Assembly: GCA_016282915.1 (NCBI GenBank)
Contig: JAEELW010000159.1
Coordinates: 1-64,000 of the forward strand
Length of the DNA stretch: 64,000 nucleotides
Source of the DNA: Lachnospiraceae bacterium
GTDB taxonomy: Bacteria > Bacillota > Clostridia > Lachnospirales > Lachnospiraceae
Reading direction: 5' to 3'
A program made the position numbers and the translations under genes. Positions 22,357-33,317 of this stretch are shown here, piece after piece (position 1 is the first letter of the stretch; each line of letters begins with the position of its first letter). Under the pieces are notes generated by a model. The model made no database searches. It saw only the letters and a program-made list of their open reading frames with translations, and was not told where the DNA came from.

Positions 22357-23844
22357 CTACCTCCCGCTCCGTTTTTTATGAAGACGATATGCCGAAAAAG
22401 CGGCGACAGCCCCGAGTATCGCAAGGGCGATCATCATACGCCAGAACATCGGGATCCTTTCCAGATTAAAGCAGCGCACATTGATCCACATATGATTGAT
22501 CCGCGCATTGGCCTCATCATCAAAATAACACATGATCGAGGAACGTTCCATCACTTCCGGCGTAGGATACTGTGCGAAAAGCTGCCGCGTGATCTGATCC
22601 TCGCTGGTCTCGATCATATACTCCTCATCTTCACCCCGGTCAAAAAACCAGCTCAGATCATATTCCTCCGGCTCTTCCTCATCATCCTCGGCACCATAGG
22701 TCCACTCGGCATATTCAAATACCGCATCTCCGTCAGTACCGCCGGAGATCGACGAGGTGTAGCCGATATAGTACATGTTACGCACCGCATTATCCGGTCG
22801 GGAAATGAAATTGACAAAAGCTTCCGCGGCTTTCTGTTTTTTTTCATCGGCGCCGACTCCGTCCTTCAGCATGACCCAGCCGTCGAACCAGAGGTTTGTA
22901 CATTCCTCGGGAACGGAATAGGCCAGCAGGAAGCCGTCTTCCTCTGCCTGATCCATCGCGTAGACCGCATCTCCGCTCCATTGCACATTTGCAAGCACCT
23001 TGCCGCTCACGATATCGGCCTTGCCGCTGTCGGTTTCAAAAGAATATGCGTTGTCTTTCGCTGCCTGCAGCCAGCCGAGCGCCGCATCCACCGTCTCCTC
23101 AGAATTGTCGTTCATCTCACTCTCCAGAAGCGCGGCATAATCGGGATCAGCGATAAAAGCCGGATCGGTCAGGTGCTCTCTCTTAAGCCCGGCAAGTGCG
23201 GGAAAATACGCATCACGCACATTATCCTTGATCGTGATCTGACGCTTCAGTTCTGGATCGCAGAGTGCGTTCCAGCTGTTCATCTTCTCCGCATCCACCT
23301 TTTCGGGATCATAGAGAAAACCGGTAACGCCCCACATATAGGCGGCAGCATATTCCGACCAGCGTTCTCCGCCGATCTCGTGATCGTCAAACTTCTCCCG
23401 GATGAACGGAGACACGTTTCTTACATAATAGTTTTCCGGGATATCCTCGTCAAAAAAGCCGTCGGAAAAAGCCGTGAGCTTATCTTCGGTCATCAGCTTC
23501 ATGAACATGTAATCGGAAGGGCAGACCAGATCGAACTCATCCCCGAGCGTGAGCATATTATACAGTTCCTCATTCGTACCGAAGCAGCTGTATTCCACCT
23601 TCACATGCTCGCCATAGGTCTCGTAATACCATTCCTCAAAATCTTCATAAAGTGCATTTTCACCTATGATATCGCCGCTCTCCAGATCGATGGTCTCCTC
23701 TTCATCCCAGTCGCCCAGGTCGATATATTCTTCCCAGTTGCAGACACGCAGGACCACGCCCTCATCGGCACTGTCGCCGGAAGACGAACAGCCCGCGATG
23801 AGCACGGAAAATATCATACTTAAGAAAAAGGCTCTTTTTTTCAT
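22357..23844 (-). CDS. potD: Spermidine/putrescine ABC substrate-binding lipoprotein with C-terminal TM segment
   Basis: Lipobox LIAGCSS; LRVCNWEEYIDLGD; C-terminal RMMIALAILGAVAAFSAYRLHKKR. Confidence 0.9.
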   Translation of the reverse strand: MKKRAFFLSMIFSVLIAGCSSSGDSADEGVVLRVCNWEEYIDLGDWDEEETIDLESGDIIGENALYEDFEEWYYETYGEHVKVEYSCFGTNEELYNMLTLGDEFDLVCPSDYMFMKLMTEDKLTAFSDGFFDEDIPENYYVRNVSPFIREKFDDHEIGGERWSEYAAAYMWGVTGFLYDPEKVDAEKMNSWNALCDPELKRQITIKDNVRDAYFPALAGLKREHLTDPAFIADPDYAALLESEMNDNSEETVDAALGWLQAAKDNAYSFETDSGKADIVSGKVLANVQWSGDAVYAMDQAEEDGFLLAYSVPEECTNLWFDGWVMLKDGVGADEKKQKAAEAFVNFISRPDNAVRNMYYIGYTSSISGGTDGDAVFEYAEWTYGAEDDEEEPEEYDLSWFFDRGEDEEYMIETSEDQITRQLFAQYPTPEVMERSSIMCYFDDEANARINHMWINVRCFNLERIPMFWRMMIALAILGAVAAFSAYRLHKKRSGR

Positions 23845-24656
23845 ACTTCCGCTTTTCTTCCTCCTGCCTCACGTCTGCGTCCGCCGCTCCGGTTTCCGAA
23901 AAGCGCGATGATGAGAACGATCAGAAAGATGATGGTCGACAGAGCCCAGAGTGCCGTCTTTACTTCGGTCTGGGAACCCCTTGTCGCATTCACAACATAA
24001 GTGGAGATCGTATCAAAGGTAGCAGGCTTGGTGTAGGTCGCCACAAAATAATCATCCAGCGACAGGGTCACCGCCATGGCAAAGCCCGACAGCACTCCGG
24101 GCATCACATGGGGCAGAACGATGCGTCGCAGCGCGACTGCCGGGGAAGCGCCCAGATCCAGTGCCGCCTCATAGATACTGGGATCCATCTGGCCCAGTCT
24201 CGGATAGACCGAAAGAAAGACAAAGGGTGCGCACAGCGTCACCTGTCCGGCCACCAGCGGGAAGAACGTATCCTTGCTGATGCCGAAAACAACGACCAGT
24301 AAGATACATACGGAAAAACCGGTCACCACATCCGCGTTTACCACCGGGATCTGGTTGACGGCGGAAAGCAGCTTCTGACTGCCGCGCCGGGAATAAAACA
24401 CGCCGATGGCACCTATGGTGCCGAGCACGGTCGAGATCACAGCTACGACCAGGGCCAGCAGCACGGTTCCCCAGATCATCTCGGAAAGTTCCGGTGTGGT
24501 AAAGAGCGTGATATAATTATTTAAGGAGAACGATCCGCTGAAGCCGATGGCCGTCGCGTCCGTAAAGCTGTACACCGCAAGGATCAGGATCGGAGCATAG
24601 ATCAAAAGCAGCGCCAGTACAAGGATCAGAATGAATATCCCCTGCTTTTTCTTCAT
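23841..24656 (-). CDS. potC: Spermidine/putrescine ABC permease
   Basis: EAALDLGASPAVALRRIVLPHVMPGVLSGFAMAVTLSLDDY. Confidence 0.95.
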   Translation of the reverse strand: MKKKQGIFILILVLALLLIYAPILILAVYSFTDATAIGFSGSFSLNNYITLFTTPELSEMIWGTVLLALVVAVISTVLGTIGAIGVFYSRRGSQKLLSAVNQIPVVNADVVTGFSVCILLVVVFGISKDTFFPLVAGQVTLCAPFVFLSVYPRLGQMDPSIYEAALDLGASPAVALRRIVLPHVMPGVLSGFAMAVTLSLDDYFVATYTKPATFDTISTYVVNATRGSQTEVKTALWALSTIIFLIVLIIALFGNRSGGRRREAGGRKAEV

Positions 24657-25444
24657 ACCAGGCTCCCTCCTCTCGCATTTTCTTCTTTATTCCCGCCGCC
24701 AAGAAGCGTAAAGATACAGATCAGCGCCAGAAGGATCAGGCTGATCATGGAACCGCCGTGCCAGTCATACGCCGAGAAGTAGCTGCCGATCAGGCTTCCC
24801 ATGATATAGGTGGAATTGTAGAGCATCTCCAGTACCACATAATTGGTCATGGCCGGTAAGAACACCATGGCGATGCCGCTCACTACCCCGGGTATCGAAA
24901 GCGGGAAGGTCACGCGCAGGAATACTTGCTTACGGTCGGCTCCCAGATCCGAGGCCGCCTCCATAAGGCTTTTATCCATCCGCTCCAGCTGGTTGTAGAT
25001 CGGAAGTATCATAAACGGAAGAAAATCGTAACTCATGCCGATCACGGAATTCAGAAAAGGATGAAAGGCAAGATTGCCCTCGATCAGCGTAAGGATCTCT
25101 TTCAAAGCCGTAAGCCGCAGAGTAAAGTTGATCCACATGGGCATGATGAAGAGCAGAAGGATCACGGAACGCCTTTTTATCTGCGAAAAAGCCAGTGCAT
25201 ATGCCACAGGATAGGCAATGAGCAGACAAACCGCCGTTGTCACCAACGCCAGCATAAGGCTGTACAAAAGTGTTCCCATGGTATTGGGATCGGAGAAAAA
25301 TCCCGCAAGATTCTTCAGACTTACATGTCCGTCGCTTCCGGTCAGCGCATAACTTATGATGACTACCAGCGGCGCAATGACAAAAACAAGCAGGAAAAGC
25401 GCATAGGGTATGGCCAGCTGTTTTCTGGTAAAACGATATTTCAT
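24653..25444 (-). CDS. potB: Spermidine/putrescine ABC permease
   Basis: EAASDLGADRKQVFLRVTFPLSIPGVVSGIAMVFLPAMTNYV. Confidence 0.95.
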   Translation of the reverse strand: MKYRFTRKQLAIPYALFLLVFVIAPLVVIISYALTGSDGHVSLKNLAGFFSDPNTMGTLLYSLMLALVTTAVCLLIAYPVAYALAFSQIKRRSVILLLFIMPMWINFTLRLTALKEILTLIEGNLAFHPFLNSVIGMSYDFLPFMILPIYNQLERMDKSLMEAASDLGADRKQVFLRVTFPLSIPGVVSGIAMVFLPAMTNYVVLEMLYNSTYIMGSLIGSYFSAYDWHGGSMISLILLALICIFTLLGGGNKEENARGGSLV

Positions 25445-25452
25445 GGCTCCCT

Positions 25453-26889
25453 CTATTTTTTCAGAGCAAAGCTCATCTTTTCCTCAGGCAGGATCAGACC
25501 GACCTGGTCGCCCATATTCCAGAGGTATTCATCGTCCACGATCAGGTCATGACCATGATCGGTACGAACCACATAGCAATAGTGGTCACCTTTATAGATC
25601 AGATTGATGATATGGCCTCTCGTGAGACCCGCATCCACATCATCGCTCATCTCGATATCGCCGGGCTCGATGGACACATGTACCTTAAGTCTGTCCGTAT
25701 CGATGGCGCTGCCGGCCGAATCCGTCAGCACACCTTCCACGATGCGGCTGCCGGGTATGATATCGCAGATATCGCATTCGATGGTCTTGCCGTTATAATC
25801 CAGCTTCAGATCCGCCGTCACCGTTGCTTCAAAACGCGTGGTATGGTCTTCGGCGATCATGACATGGATCCCGTCGGGTTCGAGGCACATTCCCACCGTA
25901 TCGCCGACTTTCTGCGCGCGTGTGGAGACGATGACCATCTCATACTTTCCGCTTTCCACCGTGATCTCGTAGTGCATTCCTTTAAATGTCACGGCAGTAA
26001 CGGTACCTACTACCGTCCCCTCTTCCGGCGCCGTGAGGATCACATCCTCCGGACGCACCACCACATCCACGAGTGTACCTTCATCCACATCATCCATACA
26101 GACAAACTCACCGCCGCAGAAACGGCACTTGAGCTTTCCGGTCATGATGCCCTTGAAGATATTGCTTTCACCGATAAAGTCCGCCACATAAGCGTTTTTC
26201 GGCTCATTATAGATATCCTCGGGCGTGCCGATCTGCTGGATGGATCCGCGGTTCATCACCACGATCTTATCCGACATCGTCAGCGCCTCTTCCTGATCAT
26301 GCGTTACATAGATAAAGGTGATGCCCAGCTGCTGGTGCATGGCTTTCAGCTCGATCTGCATCTCCTTGCGCATCTTCAGATCCAGTGCTCCCAGCGGTTC
26401 GTCCAGAAGCAGTATCTTGGGTTCGTTCACCAGAGCCCTGGCAATGGCGATACGCTGCTGCTGTCCGCCGGAAAGAGTCGCTACGCTGCGCTCTTCAAAA
26501 CCCTCCAGATCCACGAGATCCAGCACATGTTTCACCTTATTCACGATCTCTTCGCGCGGAAGCTTTTTCAGCTTCAGCCCGAAAGCGATGTTTTCGAAGA
26601 TGTTCATGTGAGGGAAAAGCGCATAACGCTGGAATACCGTATTGATCGGCCTCTTATTGGGCGGGAGCAGGGTGATATCGCTCCCGTCCAGAAGGATCTT
26701 TCCCTCCGTAGGCATATCAAAACCGGCGATCATACGGAGCGTCGTGGTCTTTCCGCAGCCGGAAGGCCCGAGGAAGGTGACAAACTCACCGCGGCGCACC
26801 GAGAGATTAAAATCCCTGACGGCGATGGAACCATCGTCATCAAAGCGCTTGGTTATATTTTTCAGTTCTATGATATTATCTTCAGCCAT
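25453..26889 (-). CDS. potA: Spermidine/putrescine ABC ATPase with extended C-terminal region
   Basis: Walker A GPSGCGKTT, LSGGQQQRIAIARAL; 478 aa. Confidence 0.95.
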   Translation of the reverse strand: MAEDNIIELKNITKRFDDDGSIAVRDFNLSVRRGEFVTFLGPSGCGKTTTLRMIAGFDMPTEGKILLDGSDITLLPPNKRPINTVFQRYALFPHMNIFENIAFGLKLKKLPREEIVNKVKHVLDLVDLEGFEERSVATLSGGQQQRIAIARALVNEPKILLLDEPLGALDLKMRKEMQIELKAMHQQLGITFIYVTHDQEEALTMSDKIVVMNRGSIQQIGTPEDIYNEPKNAYVADFIGESNIFKGIMTGKLKCRFCGGEFVCMDDVDEGTLVDVVVRPEDVILTAPEEGTVVGTVTAVTFKGMHYEITVESGKYEMVIVSTRAQKVGDTVGMCLEPDGIHVMIAEDHTTRFEATVTADLKLDYNGKTIECDICDIIPGSRIVEGVLTDSAGSAIDTDRLKVHVSIEPGDIEMSDDVDAGLTRGHIINLIYKGDHYCYVVRTDHGHDLIVDDEYLWNMGDQVGLILPEEKMSFALKK

Positions 26890-27413
26890 CAGAACAGATC
26901 CGTAATGAAACGCGTCGTCTTGGTTGTGAAACGGTCGTAAACAAGCTCCACGGTCATTTCGGCCCTGGTCACACGGGATATACGTATCTTCATGCTCTTC
27001 TGATCCCGTTCATTCTTGTCCTTATAGCTTCCGGGTTCGGGAACAAGCCACAGCTCCGGATGGGTCTTTCCTTCTGCAGGCGGATGGATCGTAAAGGTAT
27101 AACGGGTGCTTTCCCCGTTTACATTGGTACTCGCATTCTGCTTATAGGTCTTTGCGATCCCTTCGTAAACCCCGTTCACATTTTCACCGGGCTGATCGAT
27201 AAACTCCCAGTATTCAATTTCTTTTCCGTCTACATCCTTGGGTATATGCCACACTTTTGCGATGTTTTCCACCGTCACCTCACGTGAGATGATCAGATTA
27301 TCCGCTACAAACCAGCCTACCGCGATCAGCACGGCAAGAAAGATCAGGCCGATGATCATTCCGCCGATATCTTTCTTCTCCGTTTTTTTCTGCTTAACCT
27401 TGATCGTCTGCAT
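26889..27413 (-). CDS. Membrane-anchored protein of unknown function, first gene of the pot operon
   Basis: Single N-terminal TM segment; stop overlaps potA start. Confidence 0.65.
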   Translation of the reverse strand: MQTIKVKQKKTEKKDIGGMIIGLIFLAVLIAVGWFVADNLIISREVTVENIAKVWHIPKDVDGKEIEYWEFIDQPGENVNGVYEGIAKTYKQNASTNVNGESTRYTFTIHPPAEGKTHPELWLVPEPGSYKDKNERDQKSMKIRISRVTRAEMTVELVYDRFTTKTTRFITDLF

Positions 27414-27456
27414 AGTTGCTTTTCCTCCTTATGTAAACTCAGTTTTTAAGCGTTTT

Positions 27457-28860
27457 TTATTCTCCGATAGCCTCCAGACGCTGTCTCGCTTTGTCTGCCT
27501 GGGCACTGTCCGGAAATCTGGTCAGAAGATCGTTAAAGATATCTGCCGCCTGGTTCACGTCCCCGCTCTCATAACAGCATACCCCGAGATAATATAACGC
27601 ATCATCATTGTTCGGATCATATTCGCAGGCCTTTTTCAGGTATGCGATAGCATTGACGTAATCCTGCTGATGGAAAGCGTCCATGCCGTTATTGTAATAA
27701 CTCTCGCCCACCGTTCCGCCGATGTGATCACGAAGATACTCATACAGCTCCTTAAACTTCGGAGGCGCACTCTGCTCCACGTAATCGTCGGTGATCCGGG
27801 AAAGATACTGATCCACATCCATCCCGCCGGAATCCGCAAGGAATGCCAGAACCGCCGAATGAAGGTTCTCATTTGCCGCAATGGCCCCGTCCTCACCGCT
27901 GTATCCGTCGATCAGATCGGACTGCTTCGCAACATTTCCTTCCAGTTCCCGGATACGGGTATTCAGATCCGTGATCTCGCTGTTTTTCTGCTCGATCTGC
28001 TTGGTGTATTCCTGTGTTTTTTCGCTTTCCTCGCTCCGGACCTGTGCTTCCCGGCCGGGTATGATCAGAAACCAGGTCGCAAGCACGCCTACCAGTATAC
28101 CCAGAGCGATCTCCAGAAATACATGCAGTCCCAGGGGTTCCTTCCCAGCCACCGGCTGGATGAGCACATCGCTCCCGTTCCTGGTGTAGACCGCCGCCGG
28201 TTCTTCCCTGTGCCTGTGCCGTCGTCCCTGACTGCGTTCGTCGCCATAAAGCTTTTCCTGGCACTCCTGCAGGTAGAGCAACGCATCCACATCGCCCACA
28301 TCCATCCGCCGGCAGCGTTCCAGTTCACGCTTGGCATGCTCCCAGTCCTGACTCTGCATATATAAGAGTCCCAGAAGACGATGTGCCTTTATGAAACCGG
28401 GATTCAGGCTGATGACTTTCTTCAATTGTATAACCGCGAGATCATTATTGCCCTGCCGGCAATATTCCAAAGCCACATTATACTTCTTTAATGTGGTATT
28501 GATCGTTTCCTGACGACCCTTGTCCGCCGGGATCATATTGAGATACTCTTCCGCGACATTTCTCTCCGAGTGGTAATTCATACTTACGACCCACTGGACG
28601 AGCGCGGAACCCGCTTCCCCCATCTCATAATAAATGAGGCCAAGCAGATTTCTGGCATCTGTATGATTCTTATTGCACTTCAGGCACTCTTTCAGGACAC
28701 GGATCGCACCGCTCAGATCCCTGACGCGGGCACGATCGATCCCTTCATTATAAAGCCGGTTCGATGTATAACAGATCTTCTTATACCGGCTGACATCCGC
28801 GCCGCAATTGGTACAATAATCCAGTTCGGACAGGGCAGCTCCGCATAAATAGCAGTCCAC
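27457..28860 (-). CDS. Zinc-ribbon + TPR membrane protein
   Basis: CYLCGAALSELDYCTNCGAD ribbon, TPR-like repeats on both sides of a TM helix (LEIALGILVGVLATWFLIIP). Confidence 0.8.
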   Translation of the reverse strand: MDCYLCGAALSELDYCTNCGADVSRYKKICYTSNRLYNEGIDRARVRDLSGAIRVLKECLKCNKNHTDARNLLGLIYYEMGEAGSALVQWVVSMNYHSERNVAEEYLNMIPADKGRQETINTTLKKYNVALEYCRQGNNDLAVIQLKKVISLNPGFIKAHRLLGLLYMQSQDWEHAKRELERCRRMDVGDVDALLYLQECQEKLYGDERSQGRRHRHREEPAAVYTRNGSDVLIQPVAGKEPLGLHVFLEIALGILVGVLATWFLIIPGREAQVRSEESEKTQEYTKQIEQKNSEITDLNTRIRELEGNVAKQSDLIDGYSGEDGAIAANENLHSAVLAFLADSGGMDVDQYLSRITDDYVEQSAPPKFKELYEYLRDHIGGTVGESYYNNGMDAFHQQDYVNAIAYLKKACEYDPNNDDALYYLGVCCYESGDVNQAADIFNDLLTRFPDSAQADKARQRLEAIGE

Positions 28861-28866
28861 GCCTTA

Positions 28867-29031
28867 TCACCCCTGTTGGTTATTTATGACTGTTGCCTGA
28901 TCATAGTTCTCGGACATATTCAGAAGTATATCCATCATGTCCGAGAGGTCTTCCTTGTTCAACGTCTCCTGAACGTCATCGACTTCCAGGCTTTTATGAA
29001 ATTTCTTCAATTCTTCTTCAAATACGATCAT
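28867..29031 (-). CDS. Small protein of unknown function (MIVFEEELKKFHKSLEVDDVQETLNKEDLSDMMDILLNMSEN...)
   Basis: Short ORF directly upstream of the zinc-ribbon/TPR gene. Confidence 0.55.
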   Translation of the reverse strand: MIVFEEELKKFHKSLEVDDVQETLNKEDLSDMMDILLNMSENYDQATVINNQQG

Positions 29032-29200
29032 CTTTTTCCCCTTTGTCAGTCTGCCGTACAAAAAACACCGGCCAGAACTGTCCGCTTTTTATAATACATA
29101 ATCAAAGGACAAAAATCAATCTATATTTTATGTAAATGATGCCAGGGTCAAAAGCTCATCTAAAGTGAATAAAAAACAATTGGCCTTAACATCATGTAAA

Positions 29201-31864
29201 CTATTTCCCGGAAAGATGGCTGATCTGCTCGCGCACCTGTTCCAGCATACGGCTGTATTTTTCCTTCTTGGCGCGCTCTTCGGCCAGCTTGCTCTCGGGA
29301 GCCTTTGCAAGGAATTTTTCATTGGACAGCATGCCGTCCACGCGCTTCAGTTCGCCAAGCAGCCTTTCCTCTTCCTTCTTCAGACGCTCCGCTTCCTTTT
29401 CGATATCCACAAGCTCACCCAGAGGCAGGTAGATGTTCACATCTGCGATCACTACGGAAACCGCATCCTCTCCGATCCCGCTCTTATCCTCCTGTATATG
29501 CACCTCAGATGCATATGCGAGTACGCGGAAGAAATCACGGTTCTTTTCAAAGATGCTGCGCTTCTCCTCCAGTGCGCTCACGACAAAGACCTGTGCCTTC
29601 TTTGAAGGCGGAACGTTCAGTCCCGTTCTTGCATTACGGATGCCGCGGATGGCTTCTTTTACGGTCTCGATGGCATGCTCCTCTTCGGGATAGTTCTTGC
29701 TTTCCGTATAAAGCGGCCAGGAGCTGACCATGATGGATTCCTCTTCGTCCTGGAGCGTACAGAAGATCTCCTCGGTCACGAACGGCATATAAGGATGCAG
29801 GAGCTTCAGCGCATCGATGAGCACGCTCTTTAATGTGTAAAGCGCAGCATTCCTGCTTGCCGCATCTTCCTTTTCATAAAGACGGGGCTTCACCATCTCG
29901 ATGTACCAGTCGCAGAACTCATCCCAGATAAAGTCATAGATCTTCTGGACCGCAACACCCAGTTCGTATTTCTCCATATTCTCCGTCACATCGCGCACCA
30001 GGCTGTTGGCCTTGGAGATGATCCAGCGGTCGGCAGGTGCCAGTTCTTCCTGCGCGGGCTTCGTGGGAGCTGTCTCACCGAGGTTCATCATGATGAAACG
30101 GGAAGCGTTCCAGATCTTGTTGGCGAAATTCCGGTTAGCCTCCACTTTTTCATAGTAGAAACGCATGTCGTTTCCGGGGGCGTTTCCGGTCACCAGCGTA
30201 AGCCGCAGTGCATCGGCGCCGTATTTTGCGATGATCTCCAGGGGATCGATACCGTTCCCGAGGCTCTTGCTCATCTTCCGCCCCTGGGCGTCACGTACCA
30301 GACCGTGGAAAAGCACGGTATGGAAAGGTTTCTCACCCATCTGCTCATAGCCGGAAAAGATCATGCGGATGACCCAGAAGAAGATGATGTCATAACCGGT
30401 CACCAGCACATCCGTCGGATAGAAATAACGGAGCTCCGGTGTATCATCCGGCCAGCCCAGGGTTGAGAAAGGCCACAGTGCCGAAGAGAACCAGGTATCC
30501 AGCGTATCCGGATCCTGCGAAAGCTTCCTGCTGCCGCATTTCGGGCAGCACTCGGGATCCGTCCTCGACACCACGGTCTCGCCGCAGTCCGCACAGTACC
30601 AGGCAGGGATACGGTGTCCCCACCAGAGCTGGCGCGAGATGCACCAGTCACGGATATTGTCTGTCCAGTTGAAGTAATTCTTCTGCATGCTCTCGGGCAC
30701 CAGACGGATCTCACCCTTTTTTACCGCCTGCTGCGCCGGCTTGATCAGCTCGTCCATGCGCACGAACCACTGTGCCTTCACCATGGGCTCCACGGTGGTC
30801 CCGCAGCGGTCATGGGTTCCTACATTATGTACATGGTCCTCGATCCCGACAAGGAGCCCCATTTCTTCCAGTTCCTTAACGATGGCTTTTCTCGCCTCGT
30901 AGCGGTCCATTCCTTCAAACTTCCCGCCGTTGGCGTTGATGGTGGCATCATCGTTCATGATGTTGATCACCGGCAGGTCATGGCGCTTGCCTACTTCAAA
31001 GTCGTTGGGGTCGTGTCCCGGGGTGATCTTCACCACACCCGTACCGAACTCGCGATCCACATATTCATCCGCGATCACGGGGATCTTCCTGTTCATCAGC
31101 GGCAGCATCAGCTCTTTTCCGATCAGATGACGGTAACGCTCATCCTCGGGATGAACGGCCACTGCGGTATCGCCCAGCATCGTTTCGGGCCGGGTCGTTG
31201 CAAATTCCAGATATTCACCGCTCTCGCTCCCGTCCTCGTTCAGCACCGGATAACGGATGTGCCAGAAATGGCCGGCCTGTTCCTCATATTCCACTTCCGC
31301 ATCGGATATGGAGGTATTACATACCGGACACCAGTTGATGATGCGGGAGCCTTTGTAGATATAACCTTTCTCGTACATCTTGACAAAGACTTCCTTCACG
31401 GCACGGTTGCAGCCCTCGTCCATGGTAAAACGCTCGCGGTCCCAGTCACAGGAACTGCCCAGCTTCTTCAGCTGGTTCACGATCGTCCCGCCGTATTCCT
31501 TTTTCCAGGCCCAGGCGCGTTCCAGGAAACCTTCGCGGCCGAGATCTTCCTTATTTATGCCTTCCTCTTTCAGCTTATTGATGATCCGGACTTCCGTTGC
31601 GATGGAAGCATGATCCGTCCCCGGCTGCCAGAGGGCATTGTAACCCTGCATCCTCTTGAAGCGGATCAGGATGTCCTGCATGGTCTCGTCCAGCGCGTGT
31701 CCCATATGCAGCTGTCCCGTGATATTGGGGGGCGGGATCACAATGGTAAACGGCTTTTTCGTTTCATCGACTTCCGCATGGAAATACTTTTTGTCAAGCC
31801 ATTTCTGATACAGCCGGTCTTCAATGCCGGCGGGGTCATAGGTTTTCGCCAGTTCTCTGCTCAT
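29201..31864 (-). CDS. valS: Valyl-tRNA synthetase
   Basis: [38 protein letters not shown]. Confidence 0.98.
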   Translation of the reverse strand: MSRELAKTYDPAGIEDRLYQKWLDKKYFHAEVDETKKPFTIVIPPPNITGQLHMGHALDETMQDILIRFKRMQGYNALWQPGTDHASIATEVRIINKLKEEGINKEDLGREGFLERAWAWKKEYGGTIVNQLKKLGSSCDWDRERFTMDEGCNRAVKEVFVKMYEKGYIYKGSRIINWCPVCNTSISDAEVEYEEQAGHFWHIRYPVLNEDGSESGEYLEFATTRPETMLGDTAVAVHPEDERYRHLIGKELMLPLMNRKIPVIADEYVDREFGTGVVKITPGHDPNDFEVGKRHDLPVINIMNDDATINANGGKFEGMDRYEARKAIVKELEEMGLLVGIEDHVHNVGTHDRCGTTVEPMVKAQWFVRMDELIKPAQQAVKKGEIRLVPESMQKNYFNWTDNIRDWCISRQLWWGHRIPAWYCADCGETVVSRTDPECCPKCGSRKLSQDPDTLDTWFSSALWPFSTLGWPDDTPELRYFYPTDVLVTGYDIIFFWVIRMIFSGYEQMGEKPFHTVLFHGLVRDAQGRKMSKSLGNGIDPLEIIAKYGADALRLTLVTGNAPGNDMRFYYEKVEANRNFANKIWNASRFIMMNLGETAPTKPAQEELAPADRWIISKANSLVRDVTENMEKYELGVAVQKIYDFIWDEFCDWYIEMVKPRLYEKEDAASRNAALYTLKSVLIDALKLLHPYMPFVTEEIFCTLQDEEESIMVSSWPLYTESKNYPEEEHAIETVKEAIRGIRNARTGLNVPPSKKAQVFVVSALEEKRSIFEKNRDFFRVLAYASEVHIQEDKSGIGEDAVSVVIADVNIYLPLGELVDIEKEAERLKKEEERLLGELKRVDGMLSNEKFLAKAPESKLAEERAKKEKYSRMLEQVREQISHLSGK

Positions 31865-31873
31865 AATTCCTCC

Positions 31874-33187
31874 TTACCTTTCCATCAGCCAGAATGCTGC
31901 GCTATAGGGCGGAAGCTCGGATCCTCCGCCGAAATCATGAAGTGCTCCCGTGATCAGATCCGTTGCCTGCCCGCAGCCGGCATCAAAATGTGCCGTGTAG
32001 GGATTGCTGTCCATATTGATGGCAACCAGCACGCGTTCACCGTCGCACTTTCTTTCAAAGATACACTGTTTGTTCTGTAATAAAACACTGCGCATACCGC
32101 CGTGATTCAGCGCCCTGCTCTTTTTCTTTGCCTCAGCCAGGCGCGAGATCCAGTCGGTCAGCGCCGTCCACTTCGGCTCGTCAAAGCAGGGACGGAGCGC
32201 CGGATCGCCCTGACTCTTATCCGCCTTTGCTCCCCATTCGCTTCCGTAATATACACAGGGGATGCCCGGCATGCCGAAGACCATGGCATAGACCAGCGGC
32301 AGGCAGTTCTCATCCTGCAGGATCGAAGCGATACGGCTCACATCGTGATTATCCGCAAAGGACAGAAGATGTGCTCCTCTGCATACCGTCCAGTCCTCGG
32401 GTCCGAAGAGCCGCAGCAGCGAATGGATGATCTCGAACATATTGGACGAATTAAATGCGGAATGGAGCCCTTTATAGCACTGGTAATTGGTCAGCGAATG
32501 AAGATGCATCTCATTCAGCATGCGCCCGTATTCTCCGTGGAGCACCTCGCCGAGCAGGAAGAAATCTTCCTTTTTGGAATCGGTGAATTCCCGCAGCCTT
32601 CTCAGGAAATCCCGGTCAAGGCAGTAAGCCACATCCAGACGGATCCCGTCGATATCAAACTCATTGATCCAGCCCTCCACCGCACGGAAGATATGTGCGA
32701 TCACATCTTCATTGCGAAGGTTGAGCTTCACCAGATCAAAATTGCCTTCCCAGCCCTCGTACCAGAGACCGTCGTTATAGCAGGAATTCCCGCCGAAATC
32801 GATACGCGAAAACCAGCCCGTGTAAGGAGAATTCTCACGATTCTTAAGCACATCCTGAAATGCAGGGAAACCTCTGCCCACATGATTGAACACACCGTCC
32901 AGCACCACGCGTATGCCTTCCGCATGCAGCGCGTCGCAGACCTCTTTAAAGTCAGCATTCGTCCCCAGCCGGGTATCGATGCGGCTGTAATCCCTGGTAT
33001 TGTAACCATGGGTATCCGACTCGAATACCGGCGAAAAATAAACGGCATTGCATCCCAGCTTCTTTATATGCGGGATCCACTCCTTCACCTTCAGGATCCT
33101 GGACTGCGCCACACCGTCATTTTCAAACGGCGCTCCGCAGAAACCGAGCGGGTAGATCTGATAAAACACACTGTCGTAAGCCCACAT
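31874..33187 (-). CDS. GH13 alpha-amylase family protein
   Basis: VVLDGVFNHVGR, DGIRLDVAYCLD, FADNHDVSRI conserved regions. Confidence 0.92.
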   Translation of the reverse strand: MWAYDSVFYQIYPLGFCGAPFENDGVAQSRILKVKEWIPHIKKLGCNAVYFSPVFESDTHGYNTRDYSRIDTRLGTNADFKEVCDALHAEGIRVVLDGVFNHVGRGFPAFQDVLKNRENSPYTGWFSRIDFGGNSCYNDGLWYEGWEGNFDLVKLNLRNEDVIAHIFRAVEGWINEFDIDGIRLDVAYCLDRDFLRRLREFTDSKKEDFFLLGEVLHGEYGRMLNEMHLHSLTNYQCYKGLHSAFNSSNMFEIIHSLLRLFGPEDWTVCRGAHLLSFADNHDVSRIASILQDENCLPLVYAMVFGMPGIPCVYYGSEWGAKADKSQGDPALRPCFDEPKWTALTDWISRLAEAKKKSRALNHGGMRSVLLQNKQCIFERKCDGERVLVAINMDSNPYTAHFDAGCGQATDLITGALHDFGGGSELPPYSAAFWLMER

Positions 33188-33317
33188 AAATTCGTCCTCC
33201 CGAACCGTTAATTAAGTAAAGACTTTTCGGACGTATTCCCAGCCTGCGTTCAATAAGTCATATAAAGGATAGTTTATCCTATTTTGAATGCGTTTGCAAG
33301 AAAAAACACAAACGGAG

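Noticed and set aside
30614-32080. 488-aa plus-strand ORF
   Set aside because: Antisense to valS and GH13; composition consistent with a shadow ORF.
33188-33317. T-box riboswitch for valS
   Set aside because: Gap upstream of the GH13-valS pair is only ~130 bp and no T-box sequence (TGGNACCGCG) is visible.
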